Assembly (NCBI GenBank): GCA_013360295.1
Contig: JABWCL010000001.1
Location: forward strand, 305,124-369,123
Length of the DNA: 64,000 nt
DNA from: Ignavibacteriaceae bacterium
GTDB lineage: Bacteria > Bacteroidota > Ignavibacteria > Ignavibacteriales > Ignavibacteriaceae
Direction of reading: 5' to 3'
This document shows, piece by piece, positions 46,841-55,911 of the stretch (its first letter is position 1; every line of letters starts with the position of its first letter). A model generated the notes under the pieces. It saw only the letters and a list, made by a program, of their open reading frames with translations. It did not search any database and had not been told where the DNA came from. The position numbers and the translations under genes were made by a program.

Positions 46841-48243
46841 TATACTTCTCTACGAGATGTAAGGAGTGAATATCCAAAACCAATCCAGATCCAGAAAATC
46901 ATATGATAGGTGTTAATTCTTAGTAAAGATATTTTATATTCGTTTATGGTTATAGCAATCAACAATAAAAGCAATCCAACACTTATAACCTCTTTATAAG
47001 AACTTATTATTTTGAAGGTGTTGACCCTTTTGTATAGTCCATAAATTAAGAATAAAATTAACATCACAAAGGCTACAGCACCCATCCAACCGTATAGCAT
47101 AGGAAGTGATAAATATAGACTGTGATAATCAGCCCGTTTTATATTGGGATCACCGAACCATGCGGTTTTATTACTTTGTGGTACCCCCCAACCATAACCT
47201 ATAAACCAATCTTCCTGCGGAAGTCTTTTAATGAAATAAGAAAAAGCTACTTCTCGTGGTGTCCCCTCGCCAGTGATGATATTTTGTTCTCCTCCGATCG
47301 TGATTGGCGCAGCTAGATCCTCGTAAATGAACCTTTCAATTAAAAAACCTAATCTTAAAGGGCCCCATAAAACAGCAATTACACCTACAGTAATTAGAAG
47401 GAAAGGGGCATATTGTCGGAAAACACTTTGAGAACTCTTCTTTGAAAAATACACAAATAAAAAAAAGATCGTTCCAATTATCATCAAAGCTACAGAAGAT
47501 CTTGAAAACGAAAGGAAACAATTCAATGCGGAAATAATTAATCCTAAAGTCAATACTTTTTTAGATATCCCATAACTTCTATGAATAGCTAAAAAGGGGA
47601 GAATTAAAAAGAAAATCACCATACCATACTCCCCATATATCTCAGAATGGTAAAATGTACCCATCATTATATTATCCCCAAACTGAGAATAGAAAGTAGG
47701 CAGTAAAGGGGTTATCTCTGTTTCATAGACACCAAATTTTGTTATTAAAGAAACAAAAACGTTATATACAGACATAAATATTGTGATTTTGATAAAACTA
47801 ACAATTCTTTCATCTGTCAAGTCAATTCTTATTGCCATAATAAATATAACCAAATAACCTAAGAATGACGCAATATTAACAATCATTAAAAACGCAGGTG
47901 ATTGGTTCTTAAAAACCCAACCAAGAATGTTTTGAAATAGTAACACTGCGACTAATATCAGTACTGATTTTCTCAATATGATGTTATCATACTTCTTATT
48001 TTTATTAAGGAAGAAGTTTAGCAAAAAAGAGAGTGTTGCGATTAATGTGTTAAGTCCTCCGTACGTTGGTATAAAATCGAAATGAGACAAGATATATAAT
48101 ACCATTAGAAATTCAAAGTACAAGTTCTTGTTTAGCAGTGTAAAAAACAGAAAAAAAGATAAAAAGAACAAGACTGAAAAATTAATTGCTATATTTTGGA
48201 ATAGCGTAAACAGAGTACCATGCGCTAAGATTAATAGCACCAA
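46840..48243 (-). CDS. Wzy-like O-antigen polymerase/ligase
   Basis: A 467-residue inner-membrane protein with about twelve hydrophobic segments. The large outward loop (about 330-385) holds GEGTPREVAF, DWFIGYGWGVPQS and ADYHSLYLSLPMLYGWMGA, the Wzy_C-type signature with a conserved His. It should polymerise lipid-linked repeat units. A second candidate is at 31930. Codon use is strongly AT-rich, as is usual for Wzy genes. It starts after a 103-base gap from the previous gene. Confidence 0.8.
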   Translation of the reverse strand: MVLLILAHGTLFTLFQNIAINFSVLFFLSFFLFFTLLNKNLYFEFLMVLYILSHFDFIPTYGGLNTLIATLSFLLNFFLNKNKKYDNIILRKSVLILVAVLLFQNILGWVFKNQSPAFLMIVNIASFLGYLVIFIMAIRIDLTDERIVSFIKITIFMSVYNVFVSLITKFGVYETEITPLLPTFYSQFGDNIMMGTFYHSEIYGEYGMVIFFLILPFLAIHRSYGISKKVLTLGLIISALNCFLSFSRSSVALMIIGTIFFLFVYFSKKSSQSVFRQYAPFLLITVGVIAVLWGPLRLGFLIERFIYEDLAAPITIGGEQNIITGEGTPREVAFSYFIKRLPQEDWFIGYGWGVPQSNKTAWFGDPNIKRADYHSLYLSLPMLYGWMGAVAFVMLILFLIYGLYKRVNTFKIISSYKEVISVGLLLLLIAITINEYKISLLRINTYHMIFWIWIGFGYSLLTSRREV

Positions 48244-48346
48244 AGAAGTTATAATAATCTTTTTCTGAGAATACTCTACCTCGGAATAATTAAAATTAAT
48301 AGTTCTCTCTATTTTGGCATCCTCACAGATTTAGATAATAATATTG

Positions 48347-49414
48347 TCAACGATCTGAAAATAAATTTGTAAATAAGCGAAGCCAATTAGTTGAATCAAT
48401 GCGACGAGCTAATAATGCTGCATTTTGACCCATTTCATTCGCGACAGATTCGATTTTGACCATCAAATCAGTTAATCTTCTTGTATCTTCAGGTTCAAAC
48501 AGGAGGCCACTATAATTTTCTTGGACAATTTCGACCACATTCCCACAGGCTCTTGTTGCTATAATGGGTAATCCACTTGAAGCCGCCTCGTGTAAAACAA
48601 TCGGCCAATGATCTCTTCTTGAAGGTAGAATAAAACAGCCTGATTCTCTCATTATATCTGCAATTTCCGTTTGTGATCGTCCCCCCTTATTATGAACTTG
48701 ATTAAGAGATACAACCAAATCATTTAATTCCCCATAACCAACCATTACCAGTTCCCATGGGGCTTTGCTAAGTCTTTTGTATTCATCATAAGCGTTGAGC
48801 AGAGTATCTACACCTTTCGTTAAACTGTAATTCCCAACAAAAAGAAATCTTTTTGGCCAAGACTCATAATTATATGATCTGCTTTTTCCTATTTGCTGGA
48901 ATAGATTTGAATCACAAGAATATAATCCCGTAAATATTTTTTTACGTGGTAAACCAAATTTAATTAAAGTTTCCAACGCTTTATATCCTGGCACCCAGAA
49001 ATAATTAAAATGTTCCCAGGATCGAAATTTCATTTTAATATATCTTTTCCAATCTATACCAAAATTCTTATAATAGTGATCAGTGCAACCTATAGTAAGT
49101 ATATTTCTTCTTGCGGCATATTTAATCAGAAGTTCATAATGGTCTCCGATGGTTAGAGGAGCAACCACGACATCTGGGATAAATTCATTTATTTTCTCTT
49201 TTATCCATTCTTTTTTATAATTACATAGTGTGAGGTTATAATATTCGAGGTTATGATGCTTAAGATCAAATCGATAGATTTGATTACTATAATTTGATGG
49301 AAATTGTTCAATAACTGTTATAGCATATAGATCTGTTTTCAATAACTCGTCTATGCCACGTGCAAGAAATGATGGAACATTTCCCCATAATATCATTATT
49401 TTTTTATTTTTCAT
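48347..49414 (-). CDS. GT4 family glycosyltransferase
   Basis: A 355-residue GT-B enzyme. FLFVGNYSLTKGVDTLLNAY opens the donor half; GCFILPSRRDHWPIVLHEAASSG and the following LPIIATRACG give the donor site; SGLLFEPEDT ends it. It lies between two short gaps (88 and 103 bases), the only notable breaks in the cluster, so an internal promoter may lie upstream. The donor is unknown. Confidence 0.85.
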   Translation of the reverse strand: MKNKKIMILWGNVPSFLARGIDELLKTDLYAITVIEQFPSNYSNQIYRFDLKHHNLEYYNLTLCNYKKEWIKEKINEFIPDVVVAPLTIGDHYELLIKYAARRNILTIGCTDHYYKNFGIDWKRYIKMKFRSWEHFNYFWVPGYKALETLIKFGLPRKKIFTGLYSCDSNLFQQIGKSRSYNYESWPKRFLFVGNYSLTKGVDTLLNAYDEYKRLSKAPWELVMVGYGELNDLVVSLNQVHNKGGRSQTEIADIMRESGCFILPSRRDHWPIVLHEAASSGLPIIATRACGNVVEIVQENYSGLLFEPEDTRRLTDLMVKIESVANEMGQNAALLARRIDSTNWLRLFTNLFSDR

Positions 49415-49502
49415 TTTTGAATTGATGTCTTTTTGAAATATTGCTGTTATTTATCAACATAAAAGTATTTATGCTAAAACAATAAAGAATAATAAATCAG
49501 AC

Positions 49503-50819
49503 CTAACGACAAAGGAAAGTTTTTATTATTTCCAAAGATTTTTTATTCATCGTCTGAACAGAAAAGTTAGAAAGATAAGTAGTAAATTTCATCAACTCAT
49601 AATAATCCTCAGAAAGGATATAATGCATTAAGTTTTTAAAGTCACACTCTGAGCGAACAACATTAGGATATTTGTCTAAAAATAAATATCTGTTTAAATG
49701 ATCATTTTTCATTATGGAATTGAGATCCAGATATTCGAATTTTTTTTTTGAATTTTTTAGACCAAAAGGTGCAAATGCTAACTGTATAATCAATTTGTTT
49801 AAGACTGCAGCTTCAAGCGCCATTGTTGTCACAATATTAATCACTACTTTACATTTATCAATCACTTCTTTCTTAACAAATAAATGATAGTCGTCTGTTG
49901 TATCATAAACGCTTGTATCAAAATAAATATTATCAATAGATTTTATGGAATCGTAAATGCCTTTGTCTTTTATATTAGGATAAGGTCGCACCAAGATATG
50001 GGTAGGATCTCCAACTTCTTTTAAATTATTACTAATTAACCGCAATAATTCAATTTCCTGATGAACCGCATTATATGAAGAACTGAACAAAAATAAATAG
50101 TAATTATTTACATTTGAGCTAACAAATTTAATAGTCGGATGTTCAGAACTATATTTGTATTCACTTAAAAGATAATCAAATTGTATAGCACCAGAAATTT
50201 TAATTTTATCCTTTGGTATTTTATGTAATCTATGGATATCTTCACCCATATATTCATTCCACACCCAATACTCATCAAACAGAGACGGTAAAAAATTATA
50301 TTTATAAGGGTTATCCCATGAATAAATCAAACAAATGATCCGTGAACCGTTTTGGCGCGCTAATTCCAATAATTGTAAGTTTTTTGTAAAAAATCCTACA
50401 AAGAGAAACTTATCTGGGAACTGTAACTGATCTCTATTATTTATGAACGAATAAAAGAAAGCTATTATTTTGACGATCTTATTAGAATTTAGTATTTTGG
50501 GCAAAAAATTTGACAAATATTTGATACATCTTACGACTTTACTAGGTTCAAAATAAAGATCTCGTAATCTACCATAAAAATAATTGGTGGTTTTTAGGGG
50601 AGGCAGAAAAAGAACCAATACTGAGACTAGAATAATAAGGAACTTGGGTTCATCCGCAAGTCGATATTCGATTTGATTTGAGATTACAAACTCTAAATCC
50701 GACTCATTAATTTCTCTCGTAAACCAAACTGTTGGATTTGAATAATTTTTCATAGATAAAAGAAGCGTTCTTACTCCACTTAACCTCAAGCTATCTGCCA
50801 GAATACCAATATCAGCCAT
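49503..50819 (-). CDS. Predicted GT-B transferase, possibly sialyl/CDP-glycerol type
   Basis: A 438-residue protein. I start at the ATG at 50819, which overlaps the cytidylyltransferase stop by eight bases. A Rossmann-like first half ends in CLIYSWDNPYKYN, with VWNEYMGEDIHRL after it. The second half has YLFLFSSSYNAVHQE, LVRPYPN and MALEAAVLNKL, a layout like that of the polysialyl- and CDP-glycerol-type GT-B enzymes. One hydrophobic stretch (about 60-75) might attach it to the membrane. Lying right after neuA, it is a candidate to transfer the CMP-activated acid. No family is certain. Confidence 0.5.
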   Translation of the reverse strand: MADIGILADSLRLSGVRTLLLSMKNYSNPTVWFTREINESDLEFVISNQIEYRLADEPKFLIILVSVLVLFLPPLKTTNYFYGRLRDLYFEPSKVVRCIKYLSNFLPKILNSNKIVKIIAFFYSFINNRDQLQFPDKFLFVGFFTKNLQLLELARQNGSRIICLIYSWDNPYKYNFLPSLFDEYWVWNEYMGEDIHRLHKIPKDKIKISGAIQFDYLLSEYKYSSEHPTIKFVSSNVNNYYLFLFSSSYNAVHQEIELLRLISNNLKEVGDPTHILVRPYPNIKDKGIYDSIKSIDNIYFDTSVYDTTDDYHLFVKKEVIDKCKVVINIVTTMALEAAVLNKLIIQLAFAPFGLKNSKKKFEYLDLNSIMKNDHLNRYLFLDKYPNVVRSECDFKNLMHYILSEDYYELMKFTTYLSNFSVQTMNKKSLEIIKTFLCR

Positions 50820-51516
50820 TATCAGCACTCCAAGATAAAGCCATTTTTTCAGCTATAATCCAGTCGGTTTCTGAATCGATATTAGTATAATATTTGGATT
50901 CATTTATTATTTTTCCTACACTTCCAAAAACCAACCGCTTATTCTTAATTATTCCAGTAACTTTTGAAACATAAACCGCCCCATCACGATAATACGCATT
51001 ATGTAGATCTTGTCGTCGTAGTGCAAATTTTCTCCAGCCAAGAGCCGGTAAAATGTTTGCATAATTTTCAACGAGGACCCATGCGGGATGATATTGATGC
51101 GGAAGTTTGAGAACTGTTACGAGGCAGTCGAAATCTTGCTCAGAAAATACTTTTATACAATCATCAATTAATCCGCGTCGTCTAAATGGATACGTCGGCT
51201 GCAACAAGCAAATAGCATCATAATTCTCACCTATTTCACTTAAATATTTTATGGCATGTTGAACGACACTAACCGACTTAATTCTATCACCGGATAGATA
51301 AGCTGGTCGTAAAAATGGTAAATCTACCCCCATTTTTGTACATACTTCAGCGATTGCTTCGGAATCTGTGCTTACTATCAATTTGGTTAGGTGAGTGCAT
51401 TCCAATGCAGAATTTAATGTATATTTTATTAATGGTATTCCATTAAGTTTCTTAATATTCTTACCGGGGACACCTTTAGAACCACCGCGAGCAGGGATAA
51501 TTCCTAATACCCTCAT
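50812..51516 (-). CDS. neuA: CMP-nonulosonate (acylneuraminate) cytidylyltransferase
   Basis: A 234-residue enzyme. LGIIPARGGSKGVPGKNIK (residues 4-22) is the CTP-binding loop of CMP-sialate synthases, and LLQPTYPFRRR and STDSEAI are further hallmarks. It activates a nonulosonic acid with CTP. It is the third step after NeuC (53309) and NeuB (55912) in the same cluster. The formyltransferase gene ends across its ATGA start. The exact acid, N-acetylneuraminic or legionaminic type, cannot be told from the motif. Confidence 0.88.
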   Translation of the reverse strand: MRVLGIIPARGGSKGVPGKNIKKLNGIPLIKYTLNSALECTHLTKLIVSTDSEAIAEVCTKMGVDLPFLRPAYLSGDRIKSVSVVQHAIKYLSEIGENYDAICLLQPTYPFRRRGLIDDCIKVFSEQDFDCLVTVLKLPHQYHPAWVLVENYANILPALGWRKFALRRQDLHNAYYRDGAVYVSKVTGIIKNKRLVFGSVGKIINESKYYTNIDSETDWIIAEKMALSWSADNG

Positions 51517-52313
51517 TCTGCAACCTCAATGATTGGCTTCTTCATATCTCTTAATACTTTATTAGAAAGATAATCTGGGACCACACCATTAGCAATATTT
51601 TGGTAGATAACCTTAAGAATTTCACTATTAAGATCTCTTCGTCTGAAGAGCTTCCCACCAGTGATATTCTGTTTAGTGAGGCTCTGACGACCACTAAGAA
51701 ATTGCTGAAGTATATCAGGTAATTTCTCTCCTACTTTCAAAATAACTTTGTTCCCAATATCGTGTACAGAATCGGAATAGTCTAAATTCGGTCTCAATTG
51801 AGCAAGTATGCCTCCGGCATCAACTTCATTGATCGCCAAATGAATTGTTGAACCGACGCATTCCGGCTCGTTAAAATACAAAGGCCATAAATTCGTACCC
51901 GAACCTCGATAATATGGGGATAAACCTAGATGAATATTAATTATCCTTTGGGGAAATAATTCAAGAAGTTGAGTTTTAATAATTGATGTTCCGAAAAGAA
52001 CCAGATAAGTTGGTTCCATATCTCGAATCAAAGAGACTATTTCAGGGCTATTGATCTGTCCCTTTTTAATCAAAACATAAGCATCAACTTCAGGAAATTC
52101 ATCACTCTTTGTAAAGTACTTTTGTTCAGCCTCTTCACGAGCAATAAGATGCCGTTGCATAAATATTTGATCTTCAGATGGTAATTGAGAATAATCTTTC
52201 ACAAAAGCAGTCTTCTCTTCAGAAATTACTCCGATCAAGTCAAAGGATTTTTTTAGAATCCTGGCAATATACTTGTGCCTTCTATGATTACTCGTAAGTA
52301 AAACTATCCGCAT
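51513..52313 (-). CDS. Formyltransferase-family enzyme, sugar N-formyl type
   Basis: A 266-residue protein of the methionyl-tRNA formyltransferase fold. INIHLGLSPYYRGSGTNLWPL and VGSTIHLAINEVDAGGI show the Asn, His and Asp of the catalytic triad. It lacks the tRNA-binding C-domain. Such proteins near nonulosonic-acid genes are thought to formylate an amino sugar using formyl-tetrahydrofolate. It overlaps neuA by four bases. The substrate is inferred from context only. Confidence 0.8.
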   Translation of the reverse strand: MRIVLLTSNHRRHKYIARILKKSFDLIGVISEEKTAFVKDYSQLPSEDQIFMQRHLIAREEAEQKYFTKSDEFPEVDAYVLIKKGQINSPEIVSLIRDMEPTYLVLFGTSIIKTQLLELFPQRIINIHLGLSPYYRGSGTNLWPLYFNEPECVGSTIHLAINEVDAGGILAQLRPNLDYSDSVHDIGNKVILKVGEKLPDILQQFLSGRQSLTKQNITGGKLFRRRDLNSEILKVIYQNIANGVVPDYLSNKVLRDMKKPIIEVAE

Positions 52314-52314
52314 T

Positions 52315-53295
52315 TTAAAACCAGGATCTGATGGGTAATAAAACTAATTCCTGTTGATTTGCAAACATCGGATTCGCGCCCCCCGGCACATCGTTGCAGG
52401 CAAATCTTGCTAGACTCAAAGGATTATGCTTTAAAGAAACATTCACAGCCCTTTCCATAGAAAAGCCGAAGATATAGCCATTAGCAGATACTGCATCAAA
52501 AATCTCCCTTGATAATGACTCTTTGCTACCGTATGGATAGCTAATCGACCTAAACTGTTTGATCCCCAATTCAGATGCAAAATTCTGTGGCTTACTAAAT
52601 TCTTCATAAATCTCATTCGCTTTCAATTTTGCGACTGGTAAGTGGCGATGACAATGACAACCCAACAGACCATACCGATCAAGTTTAAGAATTATATCGT
52701 TATTAAAATACAAAGAGTTAATATCCTCCGAGATAGAACTGTTGTAAAGTTCAAATAAATTATCGACTAAACTTGAAGCCGTTTTAATATCGAGTTTGAA
52801 GTTGAGAAAATATTTAAGTTTTGCATTCGATTCCGTATCATAACGATAGTGATTGGAAGCAACTCTTGAATCCTCCTCACTTAGTAGATCTCTGTTCTCC
52901 GAAATTTGGAAGTAATTTTTAGTTGCTTTTAATATATCGGAGGCTGAGACATAAGATCTCAAGAGATGAATCTTGTGGACATCTGACACCTCATTTTCAA
53001 CATAATTTACGGTATTTATAAAAAAAACTGCAGGAATTCCTTTTCTAACTAATATCGGAAACGCGTAGTCGTATTGCTCCCGAAGACCATCATCAAAGGT
53101 GATCATAATCTTAACCGAATCTATATTTTCATTTTTATCAATAAGAGTAATTAAATCCGCTTGACTAATGAATTCACCAATCTTAGATAATTTATCCAAT
53201 TGATCAGAAAACTGGGTTGGATTTATACCTACAATGCCATTATACGGGAAATTAAATCTCTCCCTTATGTAATGATAATTAACTACCAATAACAC
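52315..53295 (-). CDS. Polysaccharide deacetylase family protein
   Basis: A 326-residue NodB-fold protein. MITFDDGLREQYDYAFP carries the catalytic Asp pair, CHCHRHLPV the His ligands and SISYPYGSKES the third motif. The open frame extends to 53400, which would overlap neuC by 92 bases, far more than elsewhere here. The GTG at 53295 lies 13 bases past the neuC stop and precedes the family's usual first strand (VVNYHYIRE), so I prefer it; a TTG at 53289 is also possible. No signal peptide is seen. It may deacetylate a sugar intermediate before formylation by the next enzyme, an inference. Confidence 0.75.
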   Translation of the reverse strand: MLLVVNYHYIRERFNFPYNGIVGINPTQFSDQLDKLSKIGEFISQADLITLIDKNENIDSVKIMITFDDGLREQYDYAFPILVRKGIPAVFFINTVNYVENEVSDVHKIHLLRSYVSASDILKATKNYFQISENRDLLSEEDSRVASNHYRYDTESNAKLKYFLNFKLDIKTASSLVDNLFELYNSSISEDINSLYFNNDIILKLDRYGLLGCHCHRHLPVAKLKANEIYEEFSKPQNFASELGIKQFRSISYPYGSKESLSREIFDAVSANGYIFGFSMERAVNVSLKHNPLSLARFACNDVPGGANPMFANQQELVLLPIRSWF

Positions 53296-53308
53296 TAAGA
53301 ACCAATTT

Positions 53309-54466
53309 TCAATATCGTATAGTCTTATGGAATCTGGGTTTAATTTGTTCCAAGACAGAGGCGATTTTTTTCCCCGAATCACCTTCTCCATATAAATCAC
53401 TCATTGGATACTTCCCCGATCTCAATTGTTGTTTAACCGCCTTAATGATTTCACTTGAAGATGGTTCTATATCAATAACATTAGCGCTTCTTTCGCGCCG
53501 ATGCTGTCGTGATCCTATGTTGACTACTGGAGTTCCTAAATAGCCACTCTCCCGAATGCCAACACTAGAATTTCCAATCAGACACCTCGAGTGATTAATT
53601 AATCTCAGGAAATCTTCCGGTTCCATATTTTTAAAGAAATGGATGTTCGTAGGATTATTTTTCTCCCGAAAATTTCTAATACCGTTAGATGTTCCATCGG
53701 CTCCAGCATCAACATTTGGCCAAAACCATAGGGTTGGTAGATTTGTCTTATGCACTGCTTCCAGTGTTTCCAAAATCTGTGTTCTGGCCAGTTGAAATTC
53801 TGTTGTAACAGGATGCTGCATTACCACTAAATATCCTGAGGTAATATCGGGAGTATAACCCACACCTCCATATTTATCATATGGGTTAAATACTAGCGTG
53901 TCCTCATTACTAATCTTTTTTGCTAGGTCGATAGACGGGCAACCCGTGTTAATCACATATTCCGGATCTTCACCCATCATAACAACACGGTTTCGAGCAC
54001 CCTCTGTAGCAACCAAATGTATGTCTGACAATTTAGTTATCGCATGGCGGACCTTTTCATCGATATTCCCCGTTACTTCGCCTCCCTGAATATGCACAAG
54101 CGGAATATTTTGGTATGAAGCAGCAATTGCCGTAGCTATAGTTTCATATCTGTCTGCAATTGTAATAACCATGTCCGGTTTAAGATTGTAGAATACATTA
54201 GCCAACTCCAAAACACCAAGTCCTGTGGTTTTAGCCATAGATGTTGGGTTTTCGCCCTCCAAGACAAAATAAACTTGTTCCGCAATTTGAAAACCATCCT
54301 GTTCGATATATTTTATTGTGCTACCATAACGATCCAGTAGAGCTGAAGCTCCTATAACTAATAATAATTCCAGTTTTTCAGATTCCTTTATCGCTTGAAG
54401 GGCGCTTTTAATCCTGCTATAACTCGGACGTGCGGTTATTACTGAACATATCTTTCTTTTCGTCAC
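53309..54466 (-). CDS. neuC: Hydrolysing UDP-GlcNAc 2-epimerase, NeuC/LegG-like
   Basis: A 385-residue enzyme of the hydrolysing epimerase family. Motifs ICSVITARPSYSRIKSAL, ITIADRYETIATAIAA, HIQGGEVTGNIDEKVRHA and IGNSSVGIRESGYLG match NeuC/LegG. These release ManNAc (NeuC) or a 2,4-diacetamido mannose (LegG) from the UDP-sugar. No LegB dehydratase or LegC aminotransferase lies in the window, which favours the NeuC reading or genes elsewhere. It follows the flippase by three bases. Confidence 0.88.
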   Translation of the reverse strand: MTKRKICSVITARPSYSRIKSALQAIKESEKLELLLVIGASALLDRYGSTIKYIEQDGFQIAEQVYFVLEGENPTSMAKTTGLGVLELANVFYNLKPDMVITIADRYETIATAIAASYQNIPLVHIQGGEVTGNIDEKVRHAITKLSDIHLVATEGARNRVVMMGEDPEYVINTGCPSIDLAKKISNEDTLVFNPYDKYGGVGYTPDITSGYLVVMQHPVTTEFQLARTQILETLEAVHKTNLPTLWFWPNVDAGADGTSNGIRNFREKNNPTNIHFFKNMEPEDFLRLINHSRCLIGNSSVGIRESGYLGTPVVNIGSRQHRRERSANVIDIEPSSSEIIKAVKQQLRSGKYPMSDLYGEGDSGKKIASVLEQIKPRFHKTIRY

Positions 54467-54469
54467 TGA

Positions 54470-55906
54470 CTACCTCCAGACAACTGATTTAATTTCATCG
54501 AATAAGGATTTATTTGTGAGTTGAAAAAGAAAAAGGTATCCAAAAAGACCCAAAGAAACTTGGACAAGCAATAAATAGACATTGCTAATTTCAATTGCAT
54601 ATCCCAATAACTTAATCGATAGAATCATCATCAGCGAAATCTTAATCGGCTCGAATAAATCCTGTAGTTGTTCTATGATGGAATAACCAATAGATTTTCC
54701 GCAAAAATAAGAGTTGATGAGAAATGTTATGACAGCTTGCACACCAAATCCTACCGCTAAAAGTTGAATCCCGCCAAAAGAGCAAAATAAAATAGTAATA
54801 AAAAACAAAGCCTGATTCAAATATGCCAACCTCATGTACATTTTCATTTCATTCCGCACCTTAAGAATATTGACATTAATAGAGTTCATAGGATTGAACA
54901 TGCCATACAAACTAATGAACCATAAAAGCGGAACGGTTGGCAACCACTTTTCTGTTAGCAGAATTCGCACAAAGTCCTCAGATATTGCAATCAGGCCTAA
55001 CATTGCGGGAAAAATAAGAAAGGAAAATCCTTTGTAAATCTTTTTATACGCTGATTTTAATTTTTTATCGTCATCTTTCACTTTAGCAAGTATAGGATAG
55101 CTAATATTTTCAAAAATATATTGGATATTCGTTGATGGTATCTCCATTAGACTTTTTGCCTGGGTGAAATATCCAAGAGGTACAGCCCCAAAAGATTTCC
55201 CGATTATCACATTTACCGAATTCCTGATCATATGCCCTGAAAGTGCGGTGGAAAGGATCTTCCAACCAAAAGAAAAAAGTGGTTTTGATTTTTTGAAGTC
55301 TATATGTGAAAATGTCGGGTGCCATAATCCGGCAAACCAAAGATATCCTGACTTGACCAAAGATTGCAGCAAAGTCTGAAAAACCAGTGCTTTTACGCCA
55401 TAGCCCAAATATGCAAGAATAACCGCAACAAGTCCTGAGATTGTTGTGGATAAGACGTTTGCTACAGTAAGAACTCTATAACTTAAGGAACGAGTCAATA
55501 AAGATGCTTGCACTGACCCAATAGCATTAATTACCAAAGCTAAACCAAGCAAGCGTACTATTTCAACTAATAAGTGCTCATTATAAAAGCTGGCAATAAA
55601 AGGAGCGGAGATGTACAGAATAACATAAAAAATTGTGGAAATTGAAGAATTATAAATAAAGATAGTGGTTAATTCCGAGTCACTAATCGAATCCGCTCTA
55701 ATTATGGCGGCTCCAAGACCACTTTCAACAAAAAGATTCGCTAAAAGAATAAAAATTCCAACCATCCCGATTAACCCATAATCGCTTGGTGATAGTAGAC
55801 GGGTTAGGTAAATAGCAATAGTAAATCGAATAGCTTGAAAACCAATCCTATCAGCGACTAGCCAAAGGATGCCCTTAATCCCTTTTGTCTTAAGAGTTTC
55901 AGTCAT
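54470..55906 (-). CDS. wzx: Wzx-type oligosaccharide flippase
   Basis: A 478-residue protein with about twelve to fourteen hydrophobic segments. It opens with GILWLVADRIGFQAIRFTI and LTRLLSPSDYGLIGM, characteristic of the MOP-superfamily polysaccharide exporters. It should move lipid-linked repeat units across the inner membrane for Wzy. It lies between neuB and neuC with gaps of three to five bases. The substrate would be the finished repeat unit. Confidence 0.88.
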   Translation of the reverse strand: MTETLKTKGIKGILWLVADRIGFQAIRFTIAIYLTRLLSPSDYGLIGMVGIFILLANLFVESGLGAAIIRADSISDSELTTIFIYNSSISTIFYVILYISAPFIASFYNEHLLVEIVRLLGLALVINAIGSVQASLLTRSLSYRVLTVANVLSTTISGLVAVILAYLGYGVKALVFQTLLQSLVKSGYLWFAGLWHPTFSHIDFKKSKPLFSFGWKILSTALSGHMIRNSVNVIIGKSFGAVPLGYFTQAKSLMEIPSTNIQYIFENISYPILAKVKDDDKKLKSAYKKIYKGFSFLIFPAMLGLIAISEDFVRILLTEKWLPTVPLLWFISLYGMFNPMNSINVNILKVRNEMKMYMRLAYLNQALFFITILFCSFGGIQLLAVGFGVQAVITFLINSYFCGKSIGYSIIEQLQDLFEPIKISLMMILSIKLLGYAIEISNVYLLLVQVSLGLFGYLFLFQLTNKSLFDEIKSVVWR

Positions 55907-55911
55907 TCATA

